Shown: positions 25,760-35,227 of the stretch, in pieces | Numbering within the stretch: position 1 is the first letter of the stretch | Layout: every line of letters starts with the position of its first letter | DNA from: an uncultured Alphaproteobacteria bacterium | GTDB taxonomy: Bacteria > Pseudomonadota > Alphaproteobacteria > HIMB59 > GCA-002718135 | NCBI GenBank assembly: GCA_902602515.1 | Contig: CACKRG010000001.1 | Span: forward strand, 248,001 to 312,000 | Length of the DNA: 64,000 nucleotides | Direction: 5' to 3' | Made by a program: the position numbers and the translations under genes | Notes under the pieces: model-generated | What the model saw: the letters and a program-made list of their open reading frames with translations, nothing else | Databases searched by the model: none | Told to the model about the DNA's origin: nothing

Positions 25760-26680
25760 TTAATATTCTATAGGACTAATTCCAAGTTCTGTTGAAATTT
25801 CATTGTTCATATTTATTCTCTCTTCTTCTGATTTAAATCTAACATAGTGAAGTTTTGGAAAACGTGTTTTTAGATATTCCATGCCTTGATATGGTGATGT
25901 TTTAGCAAGAATAATGAGTGGTTTATCTTTATGATTTATTTTTTTTGCTTTTTTGAGTTCGTCAAAGTTATGTCCATCAATTTCAGTAACTATTGCTCCA
26001 AATGATTCAATTTTATTTGCAATATCACCTATATCCATCACATCTTTCATCGCTCCATTAACTTGTTGTTCATTAACATCAACTATTGCCCATAAATTAT
26101 CGATTTTATGATGAACACATGTTTGTAAAGCTTCCCAAACCTGGCCCTCTTGTAATTCACCATCAGACATGAAGACACAAACCTCTCCAGTTTCTTTTTT
26201 AATTTTTCTTCCCATAGCTAAACCTGCGCCTGTTGATAATCCAACACCTAATGTTCCATTATGAACCTCCATTCCAGGAGAATGTTCAGCTCCAATCATT
26301 TCAACTGATGAGCCATCTTTATTAAACATATCTAGAGCTTCAGGTGCCATTCTTCCTACTTCAATTAATGTTGCATAAGCAACAAGGGCATAATGTGCTG
26401 GTGCAATTATTAACCTATCATAATTTGACTCAAAAGGGCCATTGTAACCAGCCCCTGTTATATAATTCTGATTATCTTTTGAAGGAACACCACTAAATTC
26501 CTCAGGTATCATGGGTTGAGTTGAATCTCCTAAATTCAATATGTCGTTATATAACCACGCCAGTTGCTCAGCAGCTGAACAAGCTTGACTCAAATAACCT
26601 CCATTATTTTTTATACAATGCTCAAAAACTCTCTTTCTAATCCCTTTTGCTACTTCATGATTTGTTTTTTTATTTTTCAT
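25760..26680 (-). CDS. Transketolase, N-terminal half (thiamine diphosphate-binding)
   Basis: A 306-residue subunit with the thiamine diphosphate motif GDGELQEGQVWEAL near residue 170 ending in VDVNEQQ, and AEHSPGMEVHNGTLGVGLSTG near 130. It forms the active enzyme with the next gene. The stop lies 1 bp before that gene and the start 2 bp after the aldolase-SDR stop, so all are one operon. Full-length transketolase elsewhere in the genome would do the pentose phosphate pathway; this pair is probably pathway-specific. Confidence 0.92.
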   Translation of the reverse strand: MKNKKTNHEVAKGIRKRVFEHCIKNNGGYLSQACSAAEQLAWLYNDILNLGDSTQPMIPEEFSGVPSKDNQNYITGAGYNGPFESNYDRLIIAPAHYALVAYATLIEVGRMAPEALDMFNKDGSSVEMIGAEHSPGMEVHNGTLGVGLSTGAGLAMGRKIKKETGEVCVFMSDGELQEGQVWEALQTCVHHKIDNLWAIVDVNEQQVNGAMKDVMDIGDIANKIESFGAIVTEIDGHNFDELKKAKKINHKDKPLIILAKTSPYQGMEYLKTRFPKLHYVRFKSEEERINMNNEISTELGISPIEY

Positions 26681-26682
26681 TT

Positions 26683-28731
26683 TTATCTAAGCGTCGCAGT
26701 TATATTTCCGCCATCTACAGTAAGAACATCTCCTGTTGTTTTTTTTGATTTAGCCAATAAAACAAATGCATCTGCAACATCACTTGGTTTAACTTCAATA
26801 TTTAATAAGTTATTTTTTAAATATTCAGATTTTCTAACTCCTCTTGCCTTTGCTCTTTCTTTTATAAAATTCTTACCTCCAAAATTTGTATTAACTCTAT
26901 CTGGATTGACACCATTTGCTCTAATATTATCTTTTGCATATTCTAATGTATATTGCCTCATCATAAATAAAGTTGCAGCTTTTGCGATACCATAAGGACC
27001 AAAATTTTTTCCAGGATTAATTGATTGTTTTGAAATATTATAAAGCAATAATCCACCAGTTTTTTGTTTTAAAAAAATCTTTACTGCATGTTGAGAAATA
27101 TGATGGTGAGACAAAAGATTAAGATCTAAACTTTTTTGCATTACATCTTTAGATATGCTAGCCATTTCACCCTGCCAAGGAGCGCCAGCATTACACACTA
27201 AAATATCAATACCTCCATAAATTTTTATGACTTCTTTTATAGTTTTGTTAAGTGATTTAGAATTAGCTACGTCACATTTAATAATTTTAGCAAATTTTTT
27301 AATACTAGATGGAGTGTTGTTTATATGATGTTGTTCCTTTTCTAGTAAAATTACCTCTGCTCCTTCATCATAAAAAGATTTTGCAGTTGATAGACCAATA
27401 TCTCCACACCCTCCACTTATTAAGACAACATTTCCGCTAAAATATTTCCTTTTTAGATTTTTAAGTTTAGCTTGCTCAAGAGACCAGTATTCCATTTTAA
27501 ATATTTCTTTTTCAGATATAGATTTAAATTTTCCAAATGACTCAGCTTGAGAAATGACATCTAATGTACATTCAGCTAAATCTGAGGCAATTGTAGCCTC
27601 TTTAGATGTTCTTCCAACCCCCACAATTCCTAATCCAGGTATTAATATTATTCTTGGATTAGTGTCGAGCATTATTGACCCTTTAAGAAATTTTTTATTT
27701 TTATTAAAATATTTAATGTAATTTTTTTTAAACGCATTGATAGAACTTGAAATTTTTTTGTCTAATTCTTTTAGCGAGATATTATCCAAATTTAAAATTA
27801 AAGGGTTTGGTTTTATTCTAATTACATGATCAGGAGTGACTGGTCCTCTTTGTGAAAAACTTTTTATATTCTTGTTATTTAAATAATTAAGAATTTTTTG
27901 GTTAGATCTTAAATTTAAAACCCATTTTGTATAATTATCGTCTATTTTACTTGATAAATTTTTCCTTAATAAAGGCAGGACATCTTCAGATTTAATTATA
28001 TTTTTTTTAATTTTTTTACTATTTTTTAACATCTTATTCGGATACTTTGAAAGAAATCTTTCCGCAATATTTACTAATTCTATCATACGATCATAGCTCT
28101 GTTTTGCAGTGGAACCAAAAGAAAAAATACCATGGTTTAGCAAGATTAAACCTATAACTTTATTATTTTTTTTGAAAATATTATTAGCTTTAATAGCAAG
28201 TTCAAAACCTGGTATTACATAAGGAACGATTCCAATTTTATTTCCAAAAACTTTTTTACAAATTTCAACATCATTTGGCTGATCAATAAGACTTAAGATT
28301 GAGTTAGCATGAGTATGATCAACATATTTATGTGGAATAAAAGCATGAAGTAATGTTTCAACGGAAGGGTTAGGTGCTTTTGAATCTAATAAATTTTTTC
28401 TTTGTAAGTTTACCATTGAAAAATCATCTAAAGTTTTTAAGTTAGCAGTTTCTAATAATGGATCTAGCTCTACAGCAGGCAAACCAGGATAATCTATATC
28501 TGACATATCCCAACCACTACCTTTCACATGCATAACTCTAATTTTTTTTCCAAAAATATTTTTAGTTTCTGTTTTTAAAGAGGTATTTCCACCTCCATGA
28601 AGAACTAATTTTTTTTCTCTTCCTAGAAGTTGAGTGGAATAAACTCTCAAAGCTAAATCTTTACTCAAACCAATTTTCTTATATTTTGCAATCAAATCAC
28701 TTGCCTCTTTTGAAGACCAATTATTTTTCAT
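26683..28731 (-). CDS. Bifunctional class II aldolase / short-chain dehydrogenase
   Basis: A 682-residue fusion of the rhamnulose-phosphate aldolase/lactaldehyde dehydrogenase type. Residues about 1-400 are a class II aldolase with HGGGNTSLK, the metal ligands DHTHANS and a third His in LLNHGIFSFG. Residues about 430-682 are an SDR with LISGGCGDIGLS, NAGAP and the catalytic YGIAKAA. In relatives the aldolase splits a ketose 1-phosphate and the SDR oxidises the aldehyde or a precursor sugar. Here it lies between a PfkB kinase and split transketolase, so a kinase-aldolase-oxidase sequence on one sugar is plausible. Confidence 0.9.
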   Translation of the reverse strand: MKNNWSSKEASDLIAKYKKIGLSKDLALRVYSTQLLGREKKLVLHGGGNTSLKTETKNIFGKKIRVMHVKGSGWDMSDIDYPGLPAVELDPLLETANLKTLDDFSMVNLQRKNLLDSKAPNPSVETLLHAFIPHKYVDHTHANSILSLIDQPNDVEICKKVFGNKIGIVPYVIPGFELAIKANNIFKKNNKVIGLILLNHGIFSFGSTAKQSYDRMIELVNIAERFLSKYPNKMLKNSKKIKKNIIKSEDVLPLLRKNLSSKIDDNYTKWVLNLRSNQKILNYLNNKNIKSFSQRGPVTPDHVIRIKPNPLILNLDNISLKELDKKISSSINAFKKNYIKYFNKNKKFLKGSIMLDTNPRIILIPGLGIVGVGRTSKEATIASDLAECTLDVISQAESFGKFKSISEKEIFKMEYWSLEQAKLKNLKRKYFSGNVVLISGGCGDIGLSTAKSFYDEGAEVILLEKEQHHINNTPSSIKKFAKIIKCDVANSKSLNKTIKEVIKIYGGIDILVCNAGAPWQGEMASISKDVMQKSLDLNLLSHHHISQHAVKIFLKQKTGGLLLYNISKQSINPGKNFGPYGIAKAATLFMMRQYTLEYAKDNIRANGVNPDRVNTNFGGKNFIKERAKARGVRKSEYLKNNLLNIEVKPSDVADAFVLLAKSKKTTGDVLTVDGGNITATLR

Positions 28732-28773
28732 AATTTTTCATCATATTATTTAAATTTACTTGAAACAAAAAAA

Positions 28774-29718
28774 TTATTTTGTTTTTAAAGAATTCATTTT
28801 TTCAATAGTGTCATCAAAGTCAACGATACCTGCATCTGAGCCAAGACCTGTAGCAACTAGACCTGAAGTTGTAGTTGCAAACTTTAATGAAGTTTCCAAA
28901 TCCATATCTTTAACTATTCCAACTATCATACCTGCATCAAATGCATCACCGCATCCTGTTGTATCAACAACTTTAATATCGAATGCAGGTGTTACAATTT
29001 TATCTTTTTCACTCATAAATAATGAACCTTCACCTCCCATGGTTAAAACACAATTTTTAACACCACCATCTAGATAAAATTTTGCCACATCCTCAGGTTG
29101 GGATAAACCACACATAATGCTTGCTTCCTCAATACTTGGCATAAAATAATCAATATGTGGAAGTAAAGGCTTAACTATAGCAATTGTCTCTTCAGTAGCG
29201 CCAATCAGATCCCAAGTTGTTATACAACCTCTCTCTTTTGCTTCTTTCAATAGATCAACTGAAACTTGACCATCAAGTAATTTTAATAATCCTGTTCCGC
29301 CTAAGTGAAAAACTTTACAATCAAAAATATCAACTTTTTCTTTTTTAGGTGGTAAAAAATGATCGCATGCTCCTCTCAAGTGTAATGCTGGTCTTTCTCC
29401 ATTAGGTCGAATATTTAAAATAGTTGATGATGTTGGTATTCCTTTTAATCTTTCAAAACCTGATGTATCAACTCCAAATTTTTCAAGAGTTGATATAACA
29501 AAATCTGCTTTTTCATCATCCCCAACTGCTCCAACACCAAGAGTGCTAACTCCAAGTTTCGCACAATCCACTACTGTGCCACCAGCTGTACCAGCAACAG
29601 TTAATCTTAATTCTTCAATATATGCTAAGTTTCCACCTTCAGGAATTTTGCTAATTGGCCTACCTAGTATATCTAATACATAAAGACCCAGAACTGTGGT
29701 ATCGTATTTTTTTTGCAT
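28774..29718 (-). CDS. PfkB-family carbohydrate kinase
   Basis: A 314-residue ribokinase-type kinase. The N-terminal substrate region GGNLAYIEELRLTVAGTAGG near residue 24 and the C-terminal ATP/anion-hole motif DTTGCGDAFDAG near 255, with the catalytic Asp, are present. It phosphorylates a sugar or keto-sugar acid made by the upstream oxidoreductases and isomerase. It is 3 bp from the isomerase gene upstream and 42 bp from the aldolase-SDR downstream. Confidence 0.9.
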   Translation of the reverse strand: MQKKYDTTVLGLYVLDILGRPISKIPEGGNLAYIEELRLTVAGTAGGTVVDCAKLGVSTLGVGAVGDDEKADFVISTLEKFGVDTSGFERLKGIPTSSTILNIRPNGERPALHLRGACDHFLPPKKEKVDIFDCKVFHLGGTGLLKLLDGQVSVDLLKEAKERGCITTWDLIGATEETIAIVKPLLPHIDYFMPSIEEASIMCGLSQPEDVAKFYLDGGVKNCVLTMGGEGSLFMSEKDKIVTPAFDIKVVDTTGCGDAFDAGMIVGIVKDMDLETSLKFATTTSGLVATGLGSDAGIVDFDDTIEKMNSLKTK

Positions 29719-29721
29719 AAT

Positions 29722-30558
29722 TTATTTTAATTGGCTTTCAATTTTTTTCAAATGATTAATGGATTGTTCAGTGTAATTATCTTTAAACTCTTCTGCCTTA
29801 CCCCCTCTAACACATGCAAATGGATCTGAAACAGGTGGTATAAGTTCCATTGTTATATAATTTGAAAAGTTTATATCTTTAAGAGCTTGTAAGATTGGTT
29901 TAAAATCAGTGTGACCTGTGCCAGGTGCAGCCCGATTTGAATCTGCAAGATGACAATGGTTTAATTTTTTTCCCATTTTCTTATACGCATCAGCTATATT
30001 TACTTCCTCAATTGACATATGAAATGTATCTCCATGAATACCAGCGTTATCAAGACTTAAATTATCTAAAATTTTTTCAGCTTGCTCTAGTCTGTTAATA
30101 AAATATGTTTCATATCTATTCCACGGTTCGATTGAAATATTAGTACCAACAGATTTTGCATATTCACCAACTTTTTGAATTGAGTCTATAGCATAATTCA
30201 TTTCATCCTTTTCAGAGGTCATAGCTTCAATTTTTCCAACAGGTGATGGAGCAACTATCATAGTTGTGGAATTTACCGCAGCTGCCATATCAGCTATTGA
30301 TTTACAATATTCAATTGCCTTTTCTCGCATTGACTTTTCAGGATGAATTAAATCTCTTTCAGCAGTAAAAATAGAACAAATTGAATTAACTTTAATATTA
30401 TATTCTAAATTAAATTTATTTACTTCATTAAAATCATACCAACTTGGCTCACCAACTAACTCTATTCCTTCATATCCAAATTTATTCAATCTTTTTGCTT
30501 GAGTGAGATAATCTTCTCCTGAATAAACTATTGTGTTGTAAGAATATTTAAAACCCAT
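29722..30558 (-). CDS. TIM-barrel sugar (phosphate) isomerase/epimerase
   Basis: A 278-residue xylose-isomerase-like TIM barrel. Likely metal ligands are Glu in NISIEPWNRYE near residue 145, Asp/His in GIHGDTFHMSIEE near 178, His in NHCHLADSNR near 203 and Glu in ITMELIPP near 240, as in D-tagatose/L-ribulose 3-epimerases. It interconverts ketoses or isomerises a hydroxyketone; the substrate is unknown. It sits between Gfo/Idh/MocA oxidoreductase and kinase in the RuBisCO-like operon. One of four such barrels in the island. Confidence 0.87.
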   Translation of the reverse strand: MGFKYSYNTIVYSGEDYLTQAKRLNKFGYEGIELVGEPSWYDFNEVNKFNLEYNIKVNSICSIFTAERDLIHPEKSMREKAIEYCKSIADMAAAVNSTTMIVAPSPVGKIEAMTSEKDEMNYAIDSIQKVGEYAKSVGTNISIEPWNRYETYFINRLEQAEKILDNLSLDNAGIHGDTFHMSIEEVNIADAYKKMGKKLNHCHLADSNRAAPGTGHTDFKPILQALKDINFSNYITMELIPPVSDPFACVRGGKAEEFKDNYTEQSINHLKKIESQLK

Positions 30559-30563
30559 AGTAA

Positions 30564-31718
30564 TTAATCCTGTAACTTAACATCAGTTTTTAACCATTTT
30601 TTAGATTTGCCTGAATTAATAACAGCTTCACATACTTTTTGGGTTTGAAGGGCGTTTCTAAAATCTGGTTGAGCTTTTCTATCAGAATCAACAGAGGATA
30701 AAAAATCTGCTACGCCGTGTGTGAAAGAATGTTCAAATCCAATATTTAATCCAGGAACCCACCATTTATCCATATAGGGCTGATCGCCATCTGTTACATG
30801 AATATCTCTCCAACCTCTCACAATTGATTCGTCGCCATGATCAAAATACTTAAGACGATGCAAATCATGTAAATCCCATGCAATTGAAGAATTTTCTCCA
30901 TTTATCTCAAATGTATAAAGTGCTTTATGACCTCTTGCATATCTAGTAGACTCGAAAATGGCTAGAGATCCATTTTCAAATTTAGCTAAAAAAGCACAAG
31001 CATCATCAATGCCAACTTTTTGAACCTTACCAGTTAAATTATGAGTTCGTTCTTTAATAAATGTTTCAGTCATTGCGCTTACTTCAACAATAGGACCATT
31101 TAACCACATTGCTGTGTCTATACAGTGAGCTAGTAAATCTCCAGTAACACCACTACCAGCAACATCAACATCTAATCGCCATAAACCTTCACCTCCTTGA
31201 GGTAATTCAGATGAAATTGTCCAATCCTGCAAAAAGTTTGCCCGATAATGAAATATTCTGCCAAGCGAGCCTCTATCAATAATATTTTTTGCTAATGTAA
31301 CTGCAGGAATTCTTCTATAATTGTACCATACCATATTTGGTACACCAGCTTTCTCAACTGCAGCAACCATTTCCTCACCCTCAGCTACATTTAATGAAAG
31401 AGGTTTTTCAGTTAAAACCCACTTGCCCCTTTCTGCAGCTGCAATCGCAATTTCTCTATGCATATTATTTGGAGCACATATATCAATAAGATCTATTTCG
31501 TCACTTTCAACGACCTCTCTCCAATCAGTTACAACTTTTTCATATCCCCAATTTGATGCAAATTGATTTGCTCTATCTACATTTCTTGCACAAAATATTT
31601 TTAACTCAGGCTCATAAGGAAGGTCAGGAAAAAATTTAGATGCTTGTCTAAAAGCATTTGTATGAGCTTTACCCATAAATCCATAACCAATCATCCCAAC
31701 TCTTAGTTTTTTTTTCAT
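30564..31718 (-). CDS. Gfo/Idh/MocA-family NAD(P) oxidoreductase
   Basis: A 384-residue sugar or cyclitol dehydrogenase. [14 protein letters not shown] is the Rossmann motif and [10 protein letters not shown] near residue 95 carries the EKP motif. The start is ATG 31718 with AGGGGA upstream; an in-frame ATG at 31760 would run into the end of the preceding gene and is less likely. It probably works with the oxidoreductase at 31735, as such pairs do in inositol and 3-keto-sugar pathways. Confidence 0.9.
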   Translation of the reverse strand: MKKKLRVGMIGYGFMGKAHTNAFRQASKFFPDLPYEPELKIFCARNVDRANQFASNWGYEKVVTDWREVVESDEIDLIDICAPNNMHREIAIAAAERGKWVLTEKPLSLNVAEGEEMVAAVEKAGVPNMVWYNYRRIPAVTLAKNIIDRGSLGRIFHYRANFLQDWTISSELPQGGEGLWRLDVDVAGSGVTGDLLAHCIDTAMWLNGPIVEVSAMTETFIKERTHNLTGKVQKVGIDDACAFLAKFENGSLAIFESTRYARGHKALYTFEINGENSSIAWDLHDLHRLKYFDHGDESIVRGWRDIHVTDGDQPYMDKWWVPGLNIGFEHSFTHGVADFLSSVDSDRKAQPDFRNALQTQKVCEAVINSGKSKKWLKTDVKLQD

Positions 31719-31734
31719 TTTGCTATCCCCTAAG

Positions 31735-32877
31735 TTAAAATTTAATCCATTTGCTTCCATTAATACCAGAATCTACAACTGAAGTAATAAACCTTACACC
31801 CTTAAGCCCATCATCAATCGAAGGAACAAGTTTCAAACTTTCATCAATCTCAACTCCTTCTTTTAATGCAAGTATTTGTTTTGCAAAATCTGAATATAAA
31901 TTTGCGAAACCTTCAAGATATCCTTCTGGATGCCCTGGAGGAATTCTTGTTGCTCTTGTACCCGTTTCGGTAGTTTCATTTCCAGCTCGTCTTATAATTT
32001 TTTTTGCTTTTCCAAAGATATCAACTCGTAAATAATTTGGATTTTCTTGTTCCCATTCAAGGCCGCCCTTATCTCCGTAAATTCTAATTTTAAGAGCATT
32101 TTCATTTCCTGGTGCAACTTGTGAAGACCATAACATACCCTTGGCACCATTTTCATATCTTAATAAAACATGAGCGTTATCATCATTTTTTCTTCCTTCA
32201 ACAAAACTACTAATATCAGCACAAAGCTCTTCAAGTTTTGCACCAGTAATAAAATCTGCAAGATTAAAAGCATGACTTCCAATATCACCGATTGAACCGC
32301 CCATACCTGCTTTTGATGGATCAGTTCTCCATGCTGCCTGTTTTTGTCCATCATTTTCAATTGGAAGTGTCAACCAATCCTGAGCATACTCAACTTGAAT
32401 TACTCTTAATTTGCCTATTTCACCTGAACGAAACATTTCTCTAGCCTGCCTAACCATTGGATAGCCTGTGTAATTATGTGTTAGTGCAAATAATGCCTTA
32501 GATTCTTTTACACATTTGTAAAATTTTTCTGCATCTTCTAAATTATGAGTCAAAGGTTTGTCACAGATAACATGTATTCCTTTTTTTAGAAAAGCTTCTG
32601 CAATTGGGTAGTGAAGATGATTAGGTGTAACTATTGCTGCTACATCAATACCATCATCTCTATTTGATTCCTTTTCAGACATTTCTTCATATGACGAATA
32701 TGATCTATCTTCACTAATACCTAAATCTTTTGCTGAAGCGTGAGCTATGTCTGGTTTACTTGCTAGTGATCCTGCAACCAATTCGTAATGATCATCTATC
32801 CTTGAAGCTATTCGATGGACACCACCAATGAAAGCTCCCTGTCCACCACCTATCATTCCTAATTTTAATTTAGTCAC
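31735..32877 (-). CDS. Gfo/Idh/MocA-family NAD(P) oxidoreductase, first gene of the RuBisCO-like operon
   Basis: A 380-residue dehydrogenase starting at GTG 32877 ([24 protein letters not shown]), six bases after a GGGAGG site; the TTG at 32889 would lie inside that site. [10 protein letters not shown] near residue 105 is the family EKP-type motif. The [11 protein letters not shown] variant is a distinct subgroup that often accompanies 350-residue isomerases like the one at 37704. A copy of the shared 21-bp operator motif lies 60 nt upstream. Confidence 0.9.
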   Translation of the reverse strand: MTKLKLGMIGGGQGAFIGGVHRIASRIDDHYELVAGSLASKPDIAHASAKDLGISEDRSYSSYEEMSEKESNRDDGIDVAAIVTPNHLHYPIAEAFLKKGIHVICDKPLTHNLEDAEKFYKCVKESKALFALTHNYTGYPMVRQAREMFRSGEIGKLRVIQVEYAQDWLTLPIENDGQKQAAWRTDPSKAGMGGSIGDIGSHAFNLADFITGAKLEELCADISSFVEGRKNDDNAHVLLRYENGAKGMLWSSQVAPGNENALKIRIYGDKGGLEWEQENPNYLRVDIFGKAKKIIRRAGNETTETGTRATRIPPGHPEGYLEGFANLYSDFAKQILALKEGVEIDESLKLVPSIDDGLKGVRFITSVVDSGINGSKWIKF

Positions 32878-32937
32878 TATTCCTCCCAAATTATTAACTA
32901 AAAAAATATAAGGTTATTTGATTGTAAATAAAAACCA

Positions 32938-32958
32938 ATAAAGAAGGTTTATATAATT
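32938..32958 (-). promoter_or_regulatory. Shared operator/promoter motif, copy 1 (RuBisCO-like operon)
   Basis: On the reverse strand AATTATATAAA-CC-TTCTTTAT. It matches copies 2 and 3 at 19 of 21 positions; only the two central bases vary. Its 3' end is 60 nt before the GTG start of the Gfo/Idh/MocA gene. The core ATAAA-N5-TTTAT is an inverted repeat, as expected for a dimeric regulator. Confidence 0.75.
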
Positions 32959-32969
32959 TTAATAGTGGA

Positions 32970-33419
32970 TTATTTTTGATCTAAATTGTTAATTTTATCT
33001 ACTTTTTTTGCTGATCCACCACCTTGAAACTCGTTTCCTAACCATATATCTACAAGTTTTTTAGCAACTTCAGGTCCAGTAATAAGAGTGCCCAAAGTTA
33101 CAACTTGAGCATTATTTGATGCTATTGCTCTTTCAGCGGTGTACGGATCATTGATACACACAGCTCTTACTCCCTTAACTTTATTGGCAACAATTGCCAT
33201 TCCAGCTCCAGTTCCACAGAAAAGTATTCCTCTTTCATAATCTGACGAAGCAATTTTATTGGCTAATTTTTCTCCAACATCTGGATAATCAACTGGATCA
33301 TTTGCGTTTACTCCAATATCTTCAACTTGATAATTTTGTTTAATTAGATGTTCTTTAATAGAATTTTTCAAAGGAAGCCCCAAATGATCGGCTCCCATAA
33401 TTATTCGATTTTTTTCCAT
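32970..33419 (-). CDS. RpiB/LacAB-family sugar-phosphate isomerase (DerI/EryI-like)
   Basis: A 149-residue isomerase starting MEKNRIIMGADHLG, with GADH and the LFCGTGAGMAIVANKVKGVRA block near residues 70-90 and the family Cys in CGTG. The start at 33419 fits the family length; in-frame codons up to 33548 would add an unrelated N-terminus. RpiB enzymes isomerise ribose 5-phosphate; close relatives convert D-erythrulose 4-phosphate to D-erythrose 4-phosphate in tetritol catabolism. Divergent, 54 bp from a DhaK-TIM-DhaL operon, which favours the tetrose role. Confidence 0.88.
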   Translation of the reverse strand: MEKNRIIMGADHLGLPLKNSIKEHLIKQNYQVEDIGVNANDPVDYPDVGEKLANKIASSDYERGILFCGTGAGMAIVANKVKGVRAVCINDPYTAERAIASNNAQVVTLGTLITGPEVAKKLVDIWLGNEFQGGGSAKKVDKINNLDQK

Positions 33420-33473
33420 AAGATATTTATACATTATTATTGAAATATTCAAAAAAAATTGTTTAACAGGTAT

Positions 33474-34472
33474 ATGGCATTTAAAAAAATTATTAATGAT
33501 CCATATCAAGTTGTTGATGAAATGGTTGAGGGAATTGTTCTTGCGCACGATGATATCTTAAAATTTGCAAATAACAATAAAAGAGCTGTTGTAAGAAAAG
33601 ATGCTCCTATTAAAGATAAAGTGGGCATACTTATAGGTGGAGGATCAGGTCACGAACCTGCATTCTTAGGTTATGTTGGTAAAGGTCTTGCAGATGGAGC
33701 TGCAATTGGAAATGTTTTTGCTTCACCTTCACCCGACCCTATTGTTGAAGCTACTAAAGCAATAAATGGTGGGAAAGGCGTAGTATATATGTATGGAAAT
33801 TATGCTGGTGATATAATGAATTTTGATATGGCAGCAGAAATGTGTAGTATGGAGGATATTCCTGTAAAAACAGTACTTGTAACTGATGATATTGCTTCTG
33901 CACCACTTGATAAAAAGAAAGAAAGAAGAGGAGTAGCAGGAGATTTTTATGTATTTAAAGTTGCTGGTGCAGCAGCAGAAAAAGGAATGGAAATAGATGA
34001 GGTTTGTAGACTTGCAGAAAAAGCAAATGATATGACAATATCAATGGGAGTTGCTTTAGGTCCATGCTCTCTTCCACACACATTAGAGCCAAGTTTTGTA
34101 TTAGAAGACGATGAGATGGAAATCGGTTTAGGAATTCATGGAGAAGCAGGTGTTAGAAAAGGAAAACTTAGAACAGCTGATGATATTACAGTTGAGTTGA
34201 TGGAAAAGATTTTAAATGAAATGGATAGGTCTAAAAAAGTAAGTGTTTTGGTTAATGGCCTTGGCTCAACTCCTCTAATGGAATTATACATCATGTATCG
34301 AAAAGTTCATGAAATACTTGGTAAAAATAATATTGAAATTCACTCCTCTTTTGTTGGTGAATATGTAACTTCTCTTGAAATGAATGGTGCTTCAATAACT
34401 GTTATTAAATTAGATGATGAGTTACAACCGCTATTGGAAGAAGAAACTCTCTGTTCTATGTTTAGGGTTTAA
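33474..34472 (+). CDS. dhaK: DhaK-type ketose kinase subunit (dihydroxyacetone/erythrulose kinase)
   Basis: A 332-residue DhaK subunit. GGGSGHEPAFLGYVG near residue 52 binds the substrate and the His that forms a hemiaminal with the ketose is in GLGIHGEAG near 222. Start ATG 33474 (MAFKKIIND) gives the usual N-terminus. With DhaL (35227) it transfers phosphate from ATP; no PTS subunit DhaM is seen. The TIM homologue between DhaK and DhaL and the divergent RpiB suggest erythrulose rather than dihydroxyacetone as substrate (LerK/DerK-like). A second copy is at 48175. Confidence 0.9.
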   Translation: MAFKKIINDPYQVVDEMVEGIVLAHDDILKFANNNKRAVVRKDAPIKDKVGILIGGGSGHEPAFLGYVGKGLADGAAIGNVFASPSPDPIVEATKAINGGKGVVYMYGNYAGDIMNFDMAAEMCSMEDIPVKTVLVTDDIASAPLDKKKERRGVAGDFYVFKVAGAAAEKGMEIDEVCRLAEKANDMTISMGVALGPCSLPHTLEPSFVLEDDEMEIGLGIHGEAGVRKGKLRTADDITVELMEKILNEMDRSKKVSVLVNGLGSTPLMELYIMYRKVHEILGKNNIEIHSSFVGEYVTSLEMNGASITVIKLDDELQPLLEEETLCSMFRV

Positions 34473-34478
34473 AAAGTA

Positions 34479-35227
34479 ATGAAATTAATTGGCACAAGTT
34501 GGAAGATGAATAATAATATTCCACAGACAAAGAGATATATAAACACACTTTTAAAAAATAAAAAAGTATTAAAAAAAAAAATAATTTTTTTATAATACCT
34601 CCATTCACATCACTTTCTATATTCCAAAAATATTTAAATAAACTTCCTATAATTTTAGGAGCTCAAAATATACATCATGAAGACTATGGAGCATATACTG
34701 GAGAGATATCGGCATCAATGATTAAATCGTGTGGGTGTAAAATTGTTGAACTAGGTCATGCAGAACGTTTTGAGTATTTCAATGAAAGTGATATTTTAAT
34801 AAATAAAAAAATTATACAAGCACTAAAATATAATATTACCCCTTTAGTTTGTGTTGGAGAAAAAAAATTTAATTCTAATTATAATTTAAGAAAACAAGTA
34901 TTAAGAAAAAAATTAAATATTTTCTTTAAAAATATAACTCTAAAAAAAAATAAAGAAATTATTTTGGCTTATGAGCCTATATGGGCTATAGGTAAATCTA
35001 AAGCAGCTAATTTAAAGTATATTTCTGAAACAATAGATTTTATAAGAGTTTTTAGTCAAAACAAGTTAAAAATAAATAAGAATCGATTAAAAGTGATTTA
35101 CGGCGGTAGTGTAAATAAGAAAAATGCAATAAATATTATAAATATTAAAAATAATGATGGAATATTTATAGGAAGATCAGCTATAAGCGCTGAAGATTTT
35201 CTAGATATTTGTAAAATGATATTATAA
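34479..35227 (+). CDS. Triose-phosphate-isomerase homologue (EryH/LerI-like), reading frame shifted at A11/T7
   Basis: ATG 34479 opens MKLIGTSWKMNN, a normal TIM start, but this frame stops at 34593-34595. The protein continues in the -1 frame as IIPPFTSLSIFQKY to the stop at 35227, giving 249 residues if one base is added. The break lies at an 11-A run (34571-34581) and 7-T run (34585-34591). Catalytic residues are otherwise kept: Lys in WKMN, His in LGHAERF, Glu in AYEPIWAIGK, YGGSVN. So this is a sequencing error, recent mutation, or a frame restored by slippage. Relatives isomerise L-erythrulose phosphate. The stop overlaps the DhaL start (TAATG). Confidence 0.8.

Noticed and set aside
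33420-33548. N-terminal extension of RpiB by 43 codons
   Set aside because: It runs into the divergent DhaK gene and has no RpiB similarity; MEKNRIIMGADH at 33419 is the normal family start.
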